Positions 21,646 to 31,354 of a stretch of 64,000 nucleotides of DNA are shown one piece after another. A program made the position numbers and the translations under genes. How positions within the stretch are numbered: the stretch's first letter is position 1; every line of letters starts with the position of its first letter. The notes under the pieces are model-generated. The model did no database searches. It saw only the letters and a list, made by a program, of their open reading frames with translations, and was not told where the DNA came from. The stretch is from Synechococcus sp. PCC 7335 (GTDB lineage Bacteria; Cyanobacteriota; Cyanobacteriia; Phormidesmidales; Phormidesmidaceae). The stretch covers positions 628,477 through 692,476 of the forward strand of contig NZ_DS989904.1 in assembly GCF_000155595.1 (NCBI RefSeq). Direction: 5' to 3'.

Positions 21646-22620
21646 CTATCCAGCCGCCTTCAACGCTGCCAAAACTTTGTCGTGAATCTCTCCATTGCTA
21701 ACCACAACCCCTGTGGTGCTCAGTCTATCTGCCTTGGAAAAGTCTAGCGTTTCACCATACATATCGGTAACGCGACCACCGGCTTCTTCAACCACGATCA
21801 CACCTGCAGCGTGGTCCCAGATTTTCTCTTGATAGCCAGGATATTTTGGAGAGGGTAAGCGTAGGTACAGGACTGCATTGCCAGAGGCGACTGCGCCGTA
21901 TTTGGCTTGTGAATCCATGCGCATAGATTCGGTGGTGACGCCTGCAGCTTGAGCGATCGCACTTTGCAAACTCTGATCGCCATGCCCAGACTCTACACTC
22001 TCGACAAAGCGAAAATGCGCCTTGTCTTCAGAACTAGTTACCTTGATCGTTTCAGGCGTACCGCCGTCAATTGCCTGCATTGTCGCACCTTCACCCCGCA
22101 CTGCGACAAACAAGATACCGGTCGCAGAACCACCTTTTAGCTCCAGTGTCAGCGCCGGACAAGCTAAGACACCTACTTTTATCTCACCGTCGGCCACCAT
22201 CGCCAAAGCCACTGCGTACTGGTCTTTTCGCAAGAAGCCTTTAGTGCCATCAATTGGATCTAACGTCCAGTAGCGATTGGCAACTGCGCCATTACCATGA
22301 TCGATCCAGCGAGTCACTTCATCTGGAGAAGCTTCGGGAATGACTTCTTGAACGTAGCTAGTCACCTGTTTTAGCCGCTCAACCATCTCGGGCGCTTTTA
22401 GCTCAGCGGCATCTTCTTCGCCCACGACAGGATCGGTTGGGAAAGATTCCATCAGCGCCTTGCAGACTACTGCTTGAGCGCCAAAGTCGGCGACAGTTAC
22501 CGGACTCTTATCTTTCTTTTCAATGGCTTCTGGCACCATAGTTGCGCGGACTTTTTCACAGACGATAGCAGCAGCGGTAGCAGCTGCCACGGCAACTTCT
22601 TTTTCTTGTTCAAAAGCCAT
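21646..22620 (-). CDS. cysQ: 3'(2'),5'-bisphosphate nucleotidase (CysQ/Hal2-like)
   Basis: 324 residues, inositol-monophosphatase superfamily. Metal-binding motifs are VVGEEDAAE, LDPIDGTKGFLRK and WDHAAGVIVVEEAGG. Hal2-like length and the TKGF segment favour a phosphatase that turns adenosine 3',5'-bisphosphate, a product of PAPS reduction, into AMP. This fits the presence of cysH elsewhere in the window, though the two are far apart. An inositol-phosphatase activity cannot be excluded. Confidence 0.9.
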   Translation of the reverse strand: MAFEQEKEVAVAAATAAAIVCEKVRATMVPEAIEKKDKSPVTVADFGAQAVVCKALMESFPTDPVVGEEDAAELKAPEMVERLKQVTSYVQEVIPEASPDEVTRWIDHGNGAVANRYWTLDPIDGTKGFLRKDQYAVALAMVADGEIKVGVLACPALTLELKGGSATGILFVAVRGEGATMQAIDGGTPETIKVTSSEDKAHFRFVESVESGHGDQSLQSAIAQAAGVTTESMRMDSQAKYGAVASGNAVLYLRLPSPKYPGYQEKIWDHAAGVIVVEEAGGRVTDMYGETLDFSKADRLSTTGVVVSNGEIHDKVLAALKAAG

Positions 22621-22780
22621 AGAAATTCTCCCTGATAATAGAAATTAATTACAGTGCTTCACGAAAGGTCGATTTTGAGGACCTATCTCATAAAGAACTT
22701 GAGCACTTCGAGATAGGCATCCTGACCAAAAACCTTCATTAGTCTACGAGCCACTGAGCGAACTTCAAAAAAGGTAGCAC

Positions 22781-23773
22781 TTAGTTTGTGGTTTCTTCAT
22801 CGTCAGTATCCTCAGCTATACGATAAATTTTCGCCCAGTCCCGGGTGCCCCAATACTGACAGGCCATAGAAGCCGTTCGACTGGCCTTTAGCAGCGTTTC
22901 TTCAAAAGTGTGAGCTAGGTAAAAGTGACAAACCGCGCCGTGGAAAATATCGCCAGCGCCAAGTGTATCTACCGCGCGGATTTGCGGCACCTCAAGCTCG
23001 CTGATGGTATCGCCTGTCTGGTAGAGAATAGGGGCAGCGCCTTGGGTAATGGCGATCTGAGGGCTGTCCGCTTTGGTACCGTTTGTGGTGGAGCCGTTTG
23101 TGGTGGAGCTGTTTGTGATGGAGCTGTTTGTGGCAGAGTGCAGCGATCGCACCCACTCCATGACCTCAGCCGCCGTCTCGCAGCCTGGGGGCAGAAAGTT
23201 AGCAGAGGCTACCACCACATCTGCTAGCGCCAAAACAGTCTCAAAACCCGACTTCCAACTACCCGCATCCACCACTACTGGGATTTGCTTCGTTTTCGCC
23301 CACTGGGCAACTTCCGCCCCCACCGCCATCTGATGCCCGTCGATGAGTACAATATCGACATTATCTAGGCTACTAGCAGAAAAACCGCTTGCCACGATTT
23401 TGGCATCCTCGGCGCTGCGCGACACCACTGCGCGCTCTCCAGTTGCTGCCGATACGACAATAGAAGACAGCGGCGGCGGCGCTAGCCGCTGTGGGTCTAG
23501 ATCAGCTAGAATCACCCTTTGACCCAGCAAGTCTTCAGTAATTAGGCCAGTAAGCGGGTGCGATCCAATCACAGAAGCTAGGGTTGCTCGGTTCCGGCTG
23601 TTGAGCTGAGCAAAGGCAACCGCAGCATTGGTCGCAGGTCCGCCGGCCACTATCAGGCTTTTCGTTGCGGCTACCTTTTCGTTAGCGCTAGGCGGATGGT
23701 CGGCTTGGTAGATACAGTCCAGCGTAGTGACGCCTACAAAAAGCCCATGATTGCCTGGTTGATTGCCTGTCAT
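22781..23773 (-). CDS. PfkB-family carbohydrate kinase
   Basis: 330 residues, ribokinase fold. The N-terminal substrate motif is LIVAGGPATNAAVAFAQL and the catalytic C-terminal motif is AVDTLGAGDIFHGA with the base Asp. The substrate is unknown. Residues about 213-232 are a low-complexity Asn/Ser/Thr stretch encoded by four tandem 15-bp units and inserted before the IAITQGA strand, not expected in the core fold. It lies upstream of the cysQ-like gene on the same strand with about 160 bp between, possibly one unit. The divergent neighbour is rsmI. Confidence 0.92.
   Translation of the reverse strand: MTGNQPGNHGLFVGVTTLDCIYQADHPPSANEKVAATKSLIVAGGPATNAAVAFAQLNSRNRATLASVIGSHPLTGLITEDLLGQRVILADLDPQRLAPPPLSSIVVSAATGERAVVSRSAEDAKIVASGFSASSLDNVDIVLIDGHQMAVGAEVAQWAKTKQIPVVVDAGSWKSGFETVLALADVVVASANFLPPGCETAAEVMEWVRSLHSATNSSITNSSTTNGSTTNGTKADSPQIAITQGAAPILYQTGDTISELEVPQIRAVDTLGAGDIFHGAVCHFYLAHTFEETLLKASRTASMACQYWGTRDWAKIYRIAEDTDDEETTN
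23081..23140. repeat. Four tandem 15-bp units inside the PfkB kinase gene
   Basis: GTTTGTGGTGGAGCC and three slightly diverged copies at 23081-23095, 23096-23110, 23111-23125 and 23126-23140. On the coding strand they encode five-residue Asn/Ser/Thr-rich units, so copy change keeps frame. Confidence 0.92.
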
Positions 23774-23873
23774 AGCTGGTCTGTGATGAATGGTCTATGG
23801 CGTATGGTCGCGTGATGTAAGACGGTGGTTGCTGCTAGGCTTTTTACTATAAAGCTTATCTAGGCTCGTTCTG

Positions 23874-24785
23874 GTGATAGATTTGGAGACAGAAACGCAC
23901 TCGGTTGCTTCCGGCACGCTCTACCTGGTTGGTACGCCTATCGGCAATTTGGAAGACATTACCTTTCGGGCGTTGCGAGTGCTAAAACAGGCAGATCTAA
24001 TTGCGGCTGAAGATACGCGGCACACAGGTAAGCTGCTGCATCATTTTCAGGTGAGCACACCGCAGATTAGCTATCACGATCACAATACCCAACAGCGAAT
24101 TCCGCAGCTAGTGAAAAAACTACAGGCGGGGGCAGTGATCGCCCTGGTTACTGATGCAGGCACACCCGGTATCTCCGATCCTGGCTACGAACTCGTCTGC
24201 GCCTGCGTAGAAGCCGATATTACGGTAGTACCGATTCCGGGACCGTCGGCAGTCATCACAGCGATCACCGCTGCTGGATTACCGTGCGATCGCTTCGTCT
24301 TTGAAGGGTTCTTGCCAGTGAAGGGCAAATATCGAAAGGCTCGCCTCAAAGCACTCAAGAGCGAACCTCGCACTGCTGTTTTTTACGAAAGCCCCCATCG
24401 TCTGCTGAAAACGCTAACGGATTTAGAAGCTGTTGTAGGACCCGATCGCCAAGTTGTTCTTGCCCGCGAACTCACCAAGCGCTACGAAGAATTTTGGCGA
24501 GGGACCATTGAGGAGGCAATTACCCACTATCAATCCGTCCCTTCAAAAGGAGAATTCACGCTGCTGCTCGCACCAACGTCTACACCTTTCTCTCTTTCAA
24601 AAGCAGAAATCACAACAGAATTGAAAAGCCTCTTAGCACAGGGCCAATCTCGAACAGAAGCCAGTCGCAACCTAGCTCAACATAGCGACTTATCCAAAAG
24701 AGAGATCTATCAGATTTCATTAGAGATTGATATCTACAGCGTCTTACAAGATAAAAGTGGTTCGGAAGATCTGCCATTAGATTAA
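23874..24785 (+). CDS. rsmI: 16S rRNA 2'-O-ribose C1402 methyltransferase RsmI
   Basis: 303 residues. Tetrapyrrole-methylase-like fold with GTLYLVGTPIGNLEDITFRA, the AEDTRHTGKLL motif and VTDAGTPGISDPGYELV, all diagnostic of RsmI. It methylates the ribose of C1402 in the 30S decoding centre using SAM. The start is GTG at 23874. The C-terminal 60 residues are the usual short helical tail. It is a single gene, divergent from the sugar kinase. Confidence 0.97.
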   Translation: MIDLETETHSVASGTLYLVGTPIGNLEDITFRALRVLKQADLIAAEDTRHTGKLLHHFQVSTPQISYHDHNTQQRIPQLVKKLQAGAVIALVTDAGTPGISDPGYELVCACVEADITVVPIPGPSAVITAITAAGLPCDRFVFEGFLPVKGKYRKARLKALKSEPRTAVFYESPHRLLKTLTDLEAVVGPDRQVVLARELTKRYEEFWRGTIEEAITHYQSVPSKGEFTLLLAPTSTPFSLSKAEITTELKSLLAQGQSRTEASRNLAQHSDLSKREIYQISLEIDIYSVLQDKSGSEDLPLD

Positions 24786-25133
24786 TCTCTTTGCATCCAT
24801 GATTAGACAGAAAGAAAGTCAAGTACTCGCTATGAGTTCCAGTCGGCATTCCAATCAATGGAGAGGGTTTCACCTATTGATAACCTGCGAGGAGAAGTAT
24901 TAAGCGCCATGGTTCTATCGCAGGGGTTGAGAGTTTTGACGATTATACTTTTCTTTTGCTTCTACCTCTTAAGAGACCGTTTCTAAAAGATGGCAACCTG
25001 AACGTGCTCCTGGAGGTAGAGGAAATAGTCAGCTAGCTTTCCTACGCTTAGAGCATCACCACCGGTAAAGTTAGGCTTGAACTTTGACATGACCAAGCTG
25101 CTGACTGCCTATGGATTATTAGGGATTTAAACT
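24786..25133. other. Intergenic region upstream of Mn catalase
   Basis: 348 bp. It should hold the catalase promoter. No gene, RNA or repeat that I can support. Confidence 0.4.
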
Positions 25134-25871
25134 ATGTTTTTTCACAAAAAAGAGTTGATTGCGAAAGAGGTGAAGGTAGATGAGCCCGACCCTATGTTTG
25201 CTCAGCTTTTATTAGAACAATTTGGCGGTGCAACAGGTGAACTAACTGCCGCCTTGCAGTACTGGGTACAGTCTTTTCATGTCGAGAATAAAGGCATTAA
25301 AGACATGCTACAAGACATTGCAATCGAAGAATTTAGCCATTTGGAAATGGTGGGCAAATTGATCGAAGTCCATACGAAAAACGCAAAGCAAGCTGGCCAA
25401 GAAGCGGCCTTTAACAGTAGCTTGTTCGCAGTAAGAGGCATTGGTCCTCACTTCTTGGATTCACAGGGTTCGGCTTGGACAGCGACCTATCTAAACGAAG
25501 GCGGGAATGTTGTTCGTGATTTACGCGCTAACATTGGCGCTGAAGCGGGCGCTCGTCAAACCTACGAGTCGCTAATTAAGATTGCCCCTGATGCTGGTAC
25601 CAAAGATACCTTGGTACATTTGCTGACCCGTGAGATTTCTCATACGAAGATGTTCATGAAGGCACTGGATTCGTTGGGTAAACTAGACGATCCTTTCTTT
25701 GGAAATGTGCAGCCCGACGAGACAGTAGACATCTACTACAATTTATCTACTGAAGGCGAGGATGGCACGGATCATCGAGGACCTTGGAACTCTGACGAGA
25801 ACTTCCGATACATTGAGAATCCAATGGAAAAAGCCAGTAGCGACGACATGAAAGAGGTTGTTAAAAACTAG
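25134..25871 (+). CDS. Manganese (non-haem) catalase
   Basis: 245 residues, ferritin-like four-helix bundle. The di-manganese ligands expected from known Mn catalases are present: Glu36 (TGELTAALQY), Glu66 and His69 (IEEFSHLE), a Glu in GAEAGARQTYE and the final His in LTREISHTKMF. It disproportionates hydrogen peroxide in the cytosol without haem. It is monocistronic and followed by a terminator. Mn catalases are common in cyanobacteria and complement peroxidases. Confidence 0.95.
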   Translation: MFFHKKELIAKEVKVDEPDPMFAQLLLEQFGGATGELTAALQYWVQSFHVENKGIKDMLQDIAIEEFSHLEMVGKLIEVHTKNAKQAGQEAAFNSSLFAVRGIGPHFLDSQGSAWTATYLNEGGNVVRDLRANIGAEAGARQTYESLIKIAPDAGTKDTLVHLLTREISHTKMFMKALDSLGKLDDPFFGNVQPDETVDIYYNLSTEGEDGTDHRGPWNSDENFRYIENPMEKASSDDMKEVVKN

Positions 25872-25983
25872 TCAGCTAGCGGTACGTAGAGAAGCGGCGC
25901 GTAGAGATACATTAGCCACTCTACTTCAAGCATGAGTTCCATTTGCCCTTGCACAAAGCAAAAGGTAGTCACAATGGATTATC

Positions 25984-26014
25984 AAGCCCAGGTGATCGCT
26001 CTGGGCTTTCTTTG
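25984..26014 (+). terminator. Terminator of the Mn catalase gene
   Basis: AAGCCCAG (25984-25991), 9-nt loop, CTGGGCTT (26001-26008) followed by TCTTTGTG, a T-rich tail. About 113 bp after the catalase stop. Confidence 0.8.
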
Positions 26015-26121
26015 TGCTTTCAGGTGAAGGGATTAAAATCGTTTGGGAATTCGTTTGACAAAGCGGCCTCAACTCCGCACAATGGAGATCGCCTGAGAGA
26101 GGAAAGCCTTTTCCCTGCTGA

Positions 26122-26195
26122 GGGCCTGTAGTTCAATTGGTTAGAGCACCGCCCTGTCACGGCGGAAGTTGCGGGTTCGAATCCCGTCAGGCCCG
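26122..26195 (+). tRNA. tRNA-Asp (anticodon GTC)
   Basis: 74 nt. Acceptor stem GGGCCTG (26122-26128) pairs with CAGGCCC (26188-26194), discriminator G at 26195. Anticodon arm CCGCC-CTGTCAC-GGCGG gives GTC. The T arm has GTTCGAATC. CCA is not encoded. The 3' end lies 22 bp from the convergent glgA stop. Confidence 0.97.
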
Positions 26196-26217
26196 TTTAC
26201 GACACTGAATATATCAC

Positions 26218-27639
26218 TTACATTTCTAGTGTACCGCCGTGTTTTGGCGGGAGCTGAGTCTCGTGGGGCAAGTTCATTACGTCGCTATACAGCTTAATGT
26301 ACTCTACGGCCGACTTCTCCCAGCTAAAGCTTGTTTCCATTGCCCGCTGCTGTAGCGCTTTCCACTGTGGTTTGAATCGGTAGGCTTCTGATGCTCTAAC
26401 CATAGAGGTGAAAAGATCTAGCGCCTCGTAGCGGTCAAAGCAGTAGCCGGTCCCGGCTTCGTTGATCGGATCGTTGTGACTAACTGTATCTACTAGCCCG
26501 CCAGTTCGACGAACAATCGGGATACAGCCATAGCGCATTGCAATCATCTGGCTAATACCGCAGGGCTCGAACCTAGACGGCATTAGAAATGCATCGCAGC
26601 CAGCATAAATTTTGCGACCTAGGGCATCGCTATACATCAGATAAGCAGAGGCCCGATTTGGGTAGCGAGCGGCTAATTCCCAAAGCTGAGTCTCGTAATA
26701 GCGATCGCCTGTGCCCAACAGCACAAACTGAGCGTTTGAGTAGGCTAAAAAGCGGTCCATCGTCTGCAAGATCAGGTCAATCCCCTTTTGCTCTACCAGA
26801 CGACTGACCATCCCAATCAAAAACTTGTCCGGGTTGACTTCTACCCCCATCTCTTTTTGTACGACCGCTTTGTTCTTATCGCGCACATCTAGCGTCTTTA
26901 CGCTATAGGGATGGTCAATCTTTTTATCTTTTGAAGGATCAAAGGAATCTAGATCAATGCCATTGACAATGCCGCTTAACCGTCCGCTGATAAAAGAAAG
27001 CAGTCCCTCTAACTCTTCGCCATACTCAGGTGTTTGAATCTGCTGGGCGTAGGTAGGCGAGACCGTATTGACGCGATCAGCAAACTGTAGAGCTGCGGCC
27101 ATTACGTTGTGACCCTGCATATACCAAGGGCACCAGGCGTTTTGCTCTAACCACCAGCGCCAAGGTCCTTGGTAGGCCAGGTTGTGAATTGTAAAAACGG
27201 TGCCGATATCAGAAGTATCGTGCATCCAGACTGGAATCATCCCGGTATGCCAGTCATGACAGTGAATAATGTTGGGCTTCCAATGGTTCCAGGCAAATTC
27301 AGCCGCACCATTAGAAAAGAAAGTGAACCGCCAGCCTTCGTCATCACCGCCGTAGACGTTTTCAGGATCGAAGCAAGGATGACCAAACAAGTAGAGCGGC
27401 ACGTCGCTATCAGGCAGCTTACTCTCGTATATCGCAAACGAGTTGAACATGGCATAGCCCCACCAAATTGGCTCAGCGGGCACGTCAACTTGGCTAGATA
27501 CCCCCCCGTAGTAAGGCATAAAAACGCGAACATCGTGGCCCATCGCCCGCAAGATTTTGGGTAATGTTCCGACGACATCACCCATCCCGCCCACTTTGGC
27601 AAGCGGTGCGGCTTCGGCGGCCACAAACAAAATTTTCAT
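26218..27639 (-). CDS. glgA: Glycogen synthase (ADP-glucose type) GlgA
   Basis: 473 residues. GT5 family: [22 protein letters not shown] holds the ADP-glucose-binding KVGG motif, and the C-terminal half has [19 protein letters not shown] with the catalytic Glu region (EPCG) and [10 protein letters not shown]. It elongates alpha-1,4-glucan from ADP-glucose for carbon storage. I place the start at the ATG at 27639, where an AAGG lies about 8 nt upstream and the protein begins like its homologues; a TTG two codons earlier is less likely. Confidence 0.97.
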   Translation of the reverse strand: MKILFVAAEAAPLAKVGGMGDVVGTLPKILRAMGHDVRVFMPYYGGVSSQVDVPAEPIWWGYAMFNSFAIYESKLPDSDVPLYLFGHPCFDPENVYGGDDEGWRFTFFSNGAAEFAWNHWKPNIIHCHDWHTGMIPVWMHDTSDIGTVFTIHNLAYQGPWRWWLEQNAWCPWYMQGHNVMAAALQFADRVNTVSPTYAQQIQTPEYGEELEGLLSFISGRLSGIVNGIDLDSFDPSKDKKIDHPYSVKTLDVRDKNKAVVQKEMGVEVNPDKFLIGMVSRLVEQKGIDLILQTMDRFLAYSNAQFVLLGTGDRYYETQLWELAARYPNRASAYLMYSDALGRKIYAGCDAFLMPSRFEPCGISQMIAMRYGCIPIVRRTGGLVDTVSHNDPINEAGTGYCFDRYEALDLFTSMVRASEAYRFKPQWKALQQRAMETSFSWEKSAVEYIKLYSDVMNLPHETQLPPKHGGTLEM

Positions 27640-27767
27640 ATCCAAGCCTTATTTATATAGATCACTGCCTCTCATCTCAAGTTTATAGTGAGGTGATCCA
27701 ATCTATAAAAAGAGTTAAGAGGCTAGCTGTTGGCTTGGTGGTAGCTCAAACGATTTTGTTAGTGGCT

Positions 27768-28196
27768 TTATTCGACAGTAGTATCAGCCGGAGGTGCTTT
27801 AATAGCGACTTCTTCTTCTAGCTCATCTAGAAGGATCTCTCGCTCTCCAGGGATATGGGTTTTCATGTGGTTGTGCTGCTGCTCGTTCAGTTCTTTGAGC
27901 TGACGGTTAGCAATGTCGAAGGTGTCACGGATGATCGCTTCTAGCGGCTGGTATTGCACACCTTTATCAGGGCTCTTATCGACAACGACTTCTCGATCTT
28001 CGGGCACTGTGATATCAAGCCGAACCCGGTAGGGAGAGCCGCTATTAGGGTGATCATGAACTTTCTCGATCGCCAGATGGCAGCTGCTAATTTCTCTGTA
28101 AAACTTTTCTAGCTTGGCAATCTTTTCGGCAACTAGGGTTTCTAAAGCCTCAGTTTTATTGACGCCTCGGTAGGAAATTTCGGGAGGAACTCTCAT
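27768..28196 (-). CDS. Ribosome hibernation promoting factor, HPF/RaiA family
   Basis: 142 residues. The S30AE/HPF fold is seen in residues 1-100: SYRGVNKTEALETLVAEKIAKLEKFY (part: EALETLVAEKIAKLEKFY) and AIEKVHDHPNSGSPYRVRLDITVP. It lacks the long C-terminal dimerisation domain of typical cyanobacterial LrtA (about 190 residues), so it belongs to a shorter variant with an acidic tail. Such proteins bind the 30S decoding site in dark or starved cells. It is between glgA and hemC on the same strand with its own gaps. Confidence 0.82.
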   Translation of the reverse strand: MRVPPEISYRGVNKTEALETLVAEKIAKLEKFYREISSCHLAIEKVHDHPNSGSPYRVRLDITVPEDREVVVDKSPDKGVQYQPLEAIIRDTFDIANRQLKELNEQQHNHMKTHIPGEREILLDELEEEVAIKAPPADTTVE

Positions 28197-28305
28197 AGAT
28201 AAAATAGTTTGGATAAAACGGTTGGCTTACAGTCTTATTAATTTGGGCGATCGCCTTCTACAAAGCATCCCCCATAGGTCGAGTTAAGGCTACTCGAAGC
28301 TTAAC

Positions 28306-29265
28306 TTACGACCGATTCTCTGCGTTGATGACATCTAAAATCTTCTGTGCACCCTGCTCACGCAAACGCTCTGCTAGTTCTTTACCCATACTTTCCGCAT
28401 CCGCAGGCGCACCTTGCACAGTATCTTTGATGAGCTGCTGTCCATCTAGGCTAGCCACAATGCCGACTAAGGTCAACGTGTCACCTTCGATGCGGGTATT
28501 CACGCCGATTGGCACCTGACAGCCGCCTTCTAACTCTCTTAGGAAGGCACGTTCAGCGTAGCAGCGCTGGGCAGTCGGCAAATGCTCTAGCGCTTTGATG
28601 ACTGTCAAGATATCCTCATCACCGCTACGGCACTCAATTCCAAGTGCACCCTGGCCAACTGCATGCAGAGAAATCTCGGCAGGTAGGAGTTGATGAATGC
28701 GATCGCTCATATCCAATCGATTGAGCCCAGCCGCTGCTAGCACAATTGCATCGTACTCACCTTCATCGAGCTTACGCAGACGGGTATTGACATTACCGCG
28801 AATGTCTTTGAACTGGAAATGCGGAAAATGATGACGCAATTGGGCTAGACGGCGTAAAGAAGACGTACCAATTACCGCACCTTCTGGTAGCGTATCGAGC
28901 TGCTTATCTTTGTGCTTTTCGTGTACCACCAAAGCATCTGCTGGATCTTCGCGCTCAGTCACGCATCCCAACATCAATCCTTCTGGCAATTGCGTTGGTA
29001 AATCCTTGAGCGAATGCACTGCAAAGTCAACTCTGTGGCTGAGCATATCGTCTTCTAGCTCTTGGGTAAATAAACCTTTATCGCCAATCTTAGAGAGGGC
29101 AACGTCTAGAATTTTGTCGCCTTGAGTTTCCATTGTGCTCACCTCAAAGGTGATATCTGGAAACGCTTTGCTAAGCTCAGCTTGGACCCAGTGGGTTTGA
29201 ACCAGGGCTAGCTGGCTTTTGCGAGAACCGATCCGGATGGTCCGAGTGGCAACATTAGAAGACAT
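28306..29265 (-). CDS. hemC: Hydroxymethylbilane synthase (porphobilinogen deaminase) HemC
   Basis: 319 residues from the chosen ATG. Joins four porphobilinogens into hydroxymethylbilane for haem, chlorophyll, bilin and corrin synthesis. Motifs: [46 protein letters not shown] and the dipyrromethane cofactor Cys in [11 protein letters not shown]. The frame extends 23 codons upstream to a TTG, but the ATG at 29265 (MSSNVATR) matches family length and is preferred. The divergent TPR gene begins 114 bp away. Confidence 0.97.
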   Translation of the reverse strand: MSSNVATRTIRIGSRKSQLALVQTHWVQAELSKAFPDITFEVSTMETQGDKILDVALSKIGDKGLFTQELEDDMLSHRVDFAVHSLKDLPTQLPEGLMLGCVTEREDPADALVVHEKHKDKQLDTLPEGAVIGTSSLRRLAQLRHHFPHFQFKDIRGNVNTRLRKLDEGEYDAIVLAAAGLNRLDMSDRIHQLLPAEISLHAVGQGALGIECRSGDEDILTVIKALEHLPTAQRCYAERAFLRELEGGCQVPIGVNTRIEGDTLTLVGIVASLDGQQLIKDTVQGAPADAESMGKELAERLREQGAQKILDVINAENRS

Positions 29266-29379
29266 ACTAAAGCGGGCGTTTGCTATGGTGACTTGGCTGC
29301 GGCTTTTTGGCGCAAGATCACCAGAATATCCCAATTAGAGCGCGCGCTATTGCTAAAGCATAAAGTTCTATAAACAACT

Positions 29380-30834
29380 GTGAACACTCCCTTACAAACA
29401 GAACGAATACAGAGGGCTGTAATTCTCGGCGTGCTATCAAGCATCGTTTGGTTATGTGTGCCCCTCAACAACCTGCTGCTGGGCGGTATAGCAGGTAGAT
29501 ATCGTAGTCAATCGGATAGGGAGTCAAAAACAATAGGATCAAAAGTAATTGCCATAGGGTTAGGGACTCTAGTCGCGCAGGCGCAGCAGCTTGATCCTCA
29601 AGCAAGACAGGATTTTCTAGCAGATCCTCTAGATGAGCCACGCGACCCGCTGCTACCGGTTTTAGTCGTCGAGAGATCTCTTAGCCCGCTAGAACTAAGA
29701 ACGCTGGCGGCCGATCTAGAAGAGCTTCAGCGCCAGGCTAATGCCTTGCTGCAAGCTGGAAATACCCAACTGGATCTCGATCCAGCTTTTGATCTATTAC
29801 TGCGAGAGGTCAAGCTAAGACGACTGTTTGGCTTAGAAGCGGAACTAGAAGCCCTTGAGCGTGTAGCAGCGCTAGCATGGCAAAGACAGCGTCCGGTGGC
29901 TATACAGCTATTGACGCTAAGAGCCCGAGAGATTTGGAATGCCGCACAGACCGACTTAGGCGTTGAGTTTGAGCCTACCTTTGGAGGTGTGGATTTAGGT
30001 AGCCCAGAAGATTCGCCAATCACTGGCGTACTGTCTGCGGATAAGATAGCGCTGAGCTCGCTAGCGGAGATTTTTATTACGCTAAGAGACATCGATTCGG
30101 CAGTGGGCGTGTATCAGCAGCTCATTGCATTAGACAAAGCGGAGGGGCAAACGACTACCTCCCAGCAGATCGCACTAGCGGAGCTGAATCTAGAATGGTT
30201 TAAGTTTGCGGATGCAGCGGATGTCTATTTGGATCTGCTGGCTGAAGCAAGAGCAGAGGGCAAAACGGATAGAGAGATCTTTTATCTTGAGAGGCTTGCA
30301 TATAGCTATCAGCAGGCGGAGTCTTTATCGAACGCACTGCGATCGCAAACCGACTTGTTGGATAGGTACTTAGCGCTAGGCGAAGAAGAGAAACTCCCTA
30401 ATCTGTTAGTTGTGATCGCCCAAAACTACCAGGCGATAAACCAGCCCAACAACGCAATTACATACTATCGTTCTGCCTACGTTACTGCCCAAAAGTTAGG
30501 GCAGTACAGCTTTTCGGCAAAAGCCTTGCGCGAACTTGGCAAGCTCTATAGAGCTGTCGATAATCTAGAGGAAGCCCTGCTCTCCTATGAGTTGCTGATC
30601 TTAGTCGAGCGCCAAGCCTACAACGACTACGGCATGATGAACGCTTACGACAACCTAGGACAAATCTACAGAGAGCGGGGTCAGCTATCCGAAGCCCTTA
30701 AAAGCTTTCAGCAGGGTCTAGTTTTCGCCGACAGACTAGATCTACGAGTGGATTATTTTACAGAGCAGATAGAAGGGGTTAGCCAAGAGCTTTCAGAACT
30801 TGATTCTTCAAAGCTTGATTCTACTGAGCGTTAG
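29380..30834 (+). CDS. TPR-repeat protein with N-terminal membrane segment
   Basis: 484 residues. A hydrophobic stretch (about 13-36) may be a signal anchor, then a linker and a helical region. From about residue 225 there are tetratricopeptide-like repeats, e.g. EIFITLRDIDSAVGVYQQLIAL, ELGKLYRAVDNLEEALLSYELLI and NLGQIYRERGQLSEALKSFQQGL (each quoted in part or just over a helix; key residues are the A-Y-A/L pattern). TPR proteins are scaffolds; no specific partner can be named. The start is GTG at 29380. The tail has a short LDSSKLDST duplication. The gene is divergent from hemC. Confidence 0.82.
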   Translation: MNTPLQTERIQRAVILGVLSSIVWLCVPLNNLLLGGIAGRYRSQSDRESKTIGSKVIAIGLGTLVAQAQQLDPQARQDFLADPLDEPRDPLLPVLVVERSLSPLELRTLAADLEELQRQANALLQAGNTQLDLDPAFDLLLREVKLRRLFGLEAELEALERVAALAWQRQRPVAIQLLTLRAREIWNAAQTDLGVEFEPTFGGVDLGSPEDSPITGVLSADKIALSSLAEIFITLRDIDSAVGVYQQLIALDKAEGQTTTSQQIALAELNLEWFKFADAADVYLDLLAEARAEGKTDREIFYLERLAYSYQQAESLSNALRSQTDLLDRYLALGEEEKLPNLLVVIAQNYQAINQPNNAITYYRSAYVTAQKLGQYSFSAKALRELGKLYRAVDNLEEALLSYELLILVERQAYNDYGMMNAYDNLGQIYRERGQLSEALKSFQQGLVFADRLDLRVDYFTEQIEGVSQELSELDSSKLDSTER

Positions 30835-30891
30835 TCAGCTTATCCTGCAAGAGACTAAACCTAGTCTATTGAGACTCACTTCACCTAAGAA

Positions 30892-31182
30892 TCAAAACTG
30901 ATAGCGACTCTCTAACCAAACTCTTAGCTCTGTCTCTGACACTTGGTGGATAGTTCTTCCAGATGCACTATCGTAGGCGTTCCACAGCGTTTGGCCAGCA
31001 GCATCTCTAGTGACCCATACTCGCGGGCCAGCAGTTCCTTCCATCTGGGCGAGGAGGGTGCTGAACAGATTTTTCAGCTGGCGCCAGAGATTTGATTGGC
31101 CTTGATTTGATGTGTACGAAGTACGACGTAGGGGCCAGTAGGCCTGATTAAGTTGGAAGGCGGGAGCAGCGGCAGTTTTCAT
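30892..31182 (-). CDS. Small conserved-looking protein of unknown function
   Basis: 96 residues, ATG start, single gene convergent with the TPR gene. The C-terminal half reads VWVTRDAAGQTLWNAYDSASGRTIHQVSETELRVWLESRYQF (part: TLWNAYDSASGRTIHQVSE), a beta-beta-alpha pattern that I have the impression is conserved in cyanobacteria, but no function is known to me. Soluble, slightly basic. Confidence 0.65.
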   Translation of the reverse strand: MKTAAAPAFQLNQAYWPLRRTSYTSNQGQSNLWRQLKNLFSTLLAQMEGTAGPRVWVTRDAAGQTLWNAYDSASGRTIHQVSETELRVWLESRYQF

Positions 31183-31354
31183 TTGTTCGGTTCCTTATTT
31201 TGACGACTAAATACAGTGTAAAAAGTTGTCAAATTGGATACCAAAACTAGTTCTCACCCTTCATATGAGAAGGTTTAATGTTATGTCTGGAGCGGCACGA
31301 AAACTCCTGGCGAAGAAACCCAATCTCTAATGCAGCATTCCTAACACAGTAACT

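Noticed and set aside
25943-26131. 62-codon frame after Mn catalase
   Set aside because: Covers the catalase terminator and enters tRNA-Asp.
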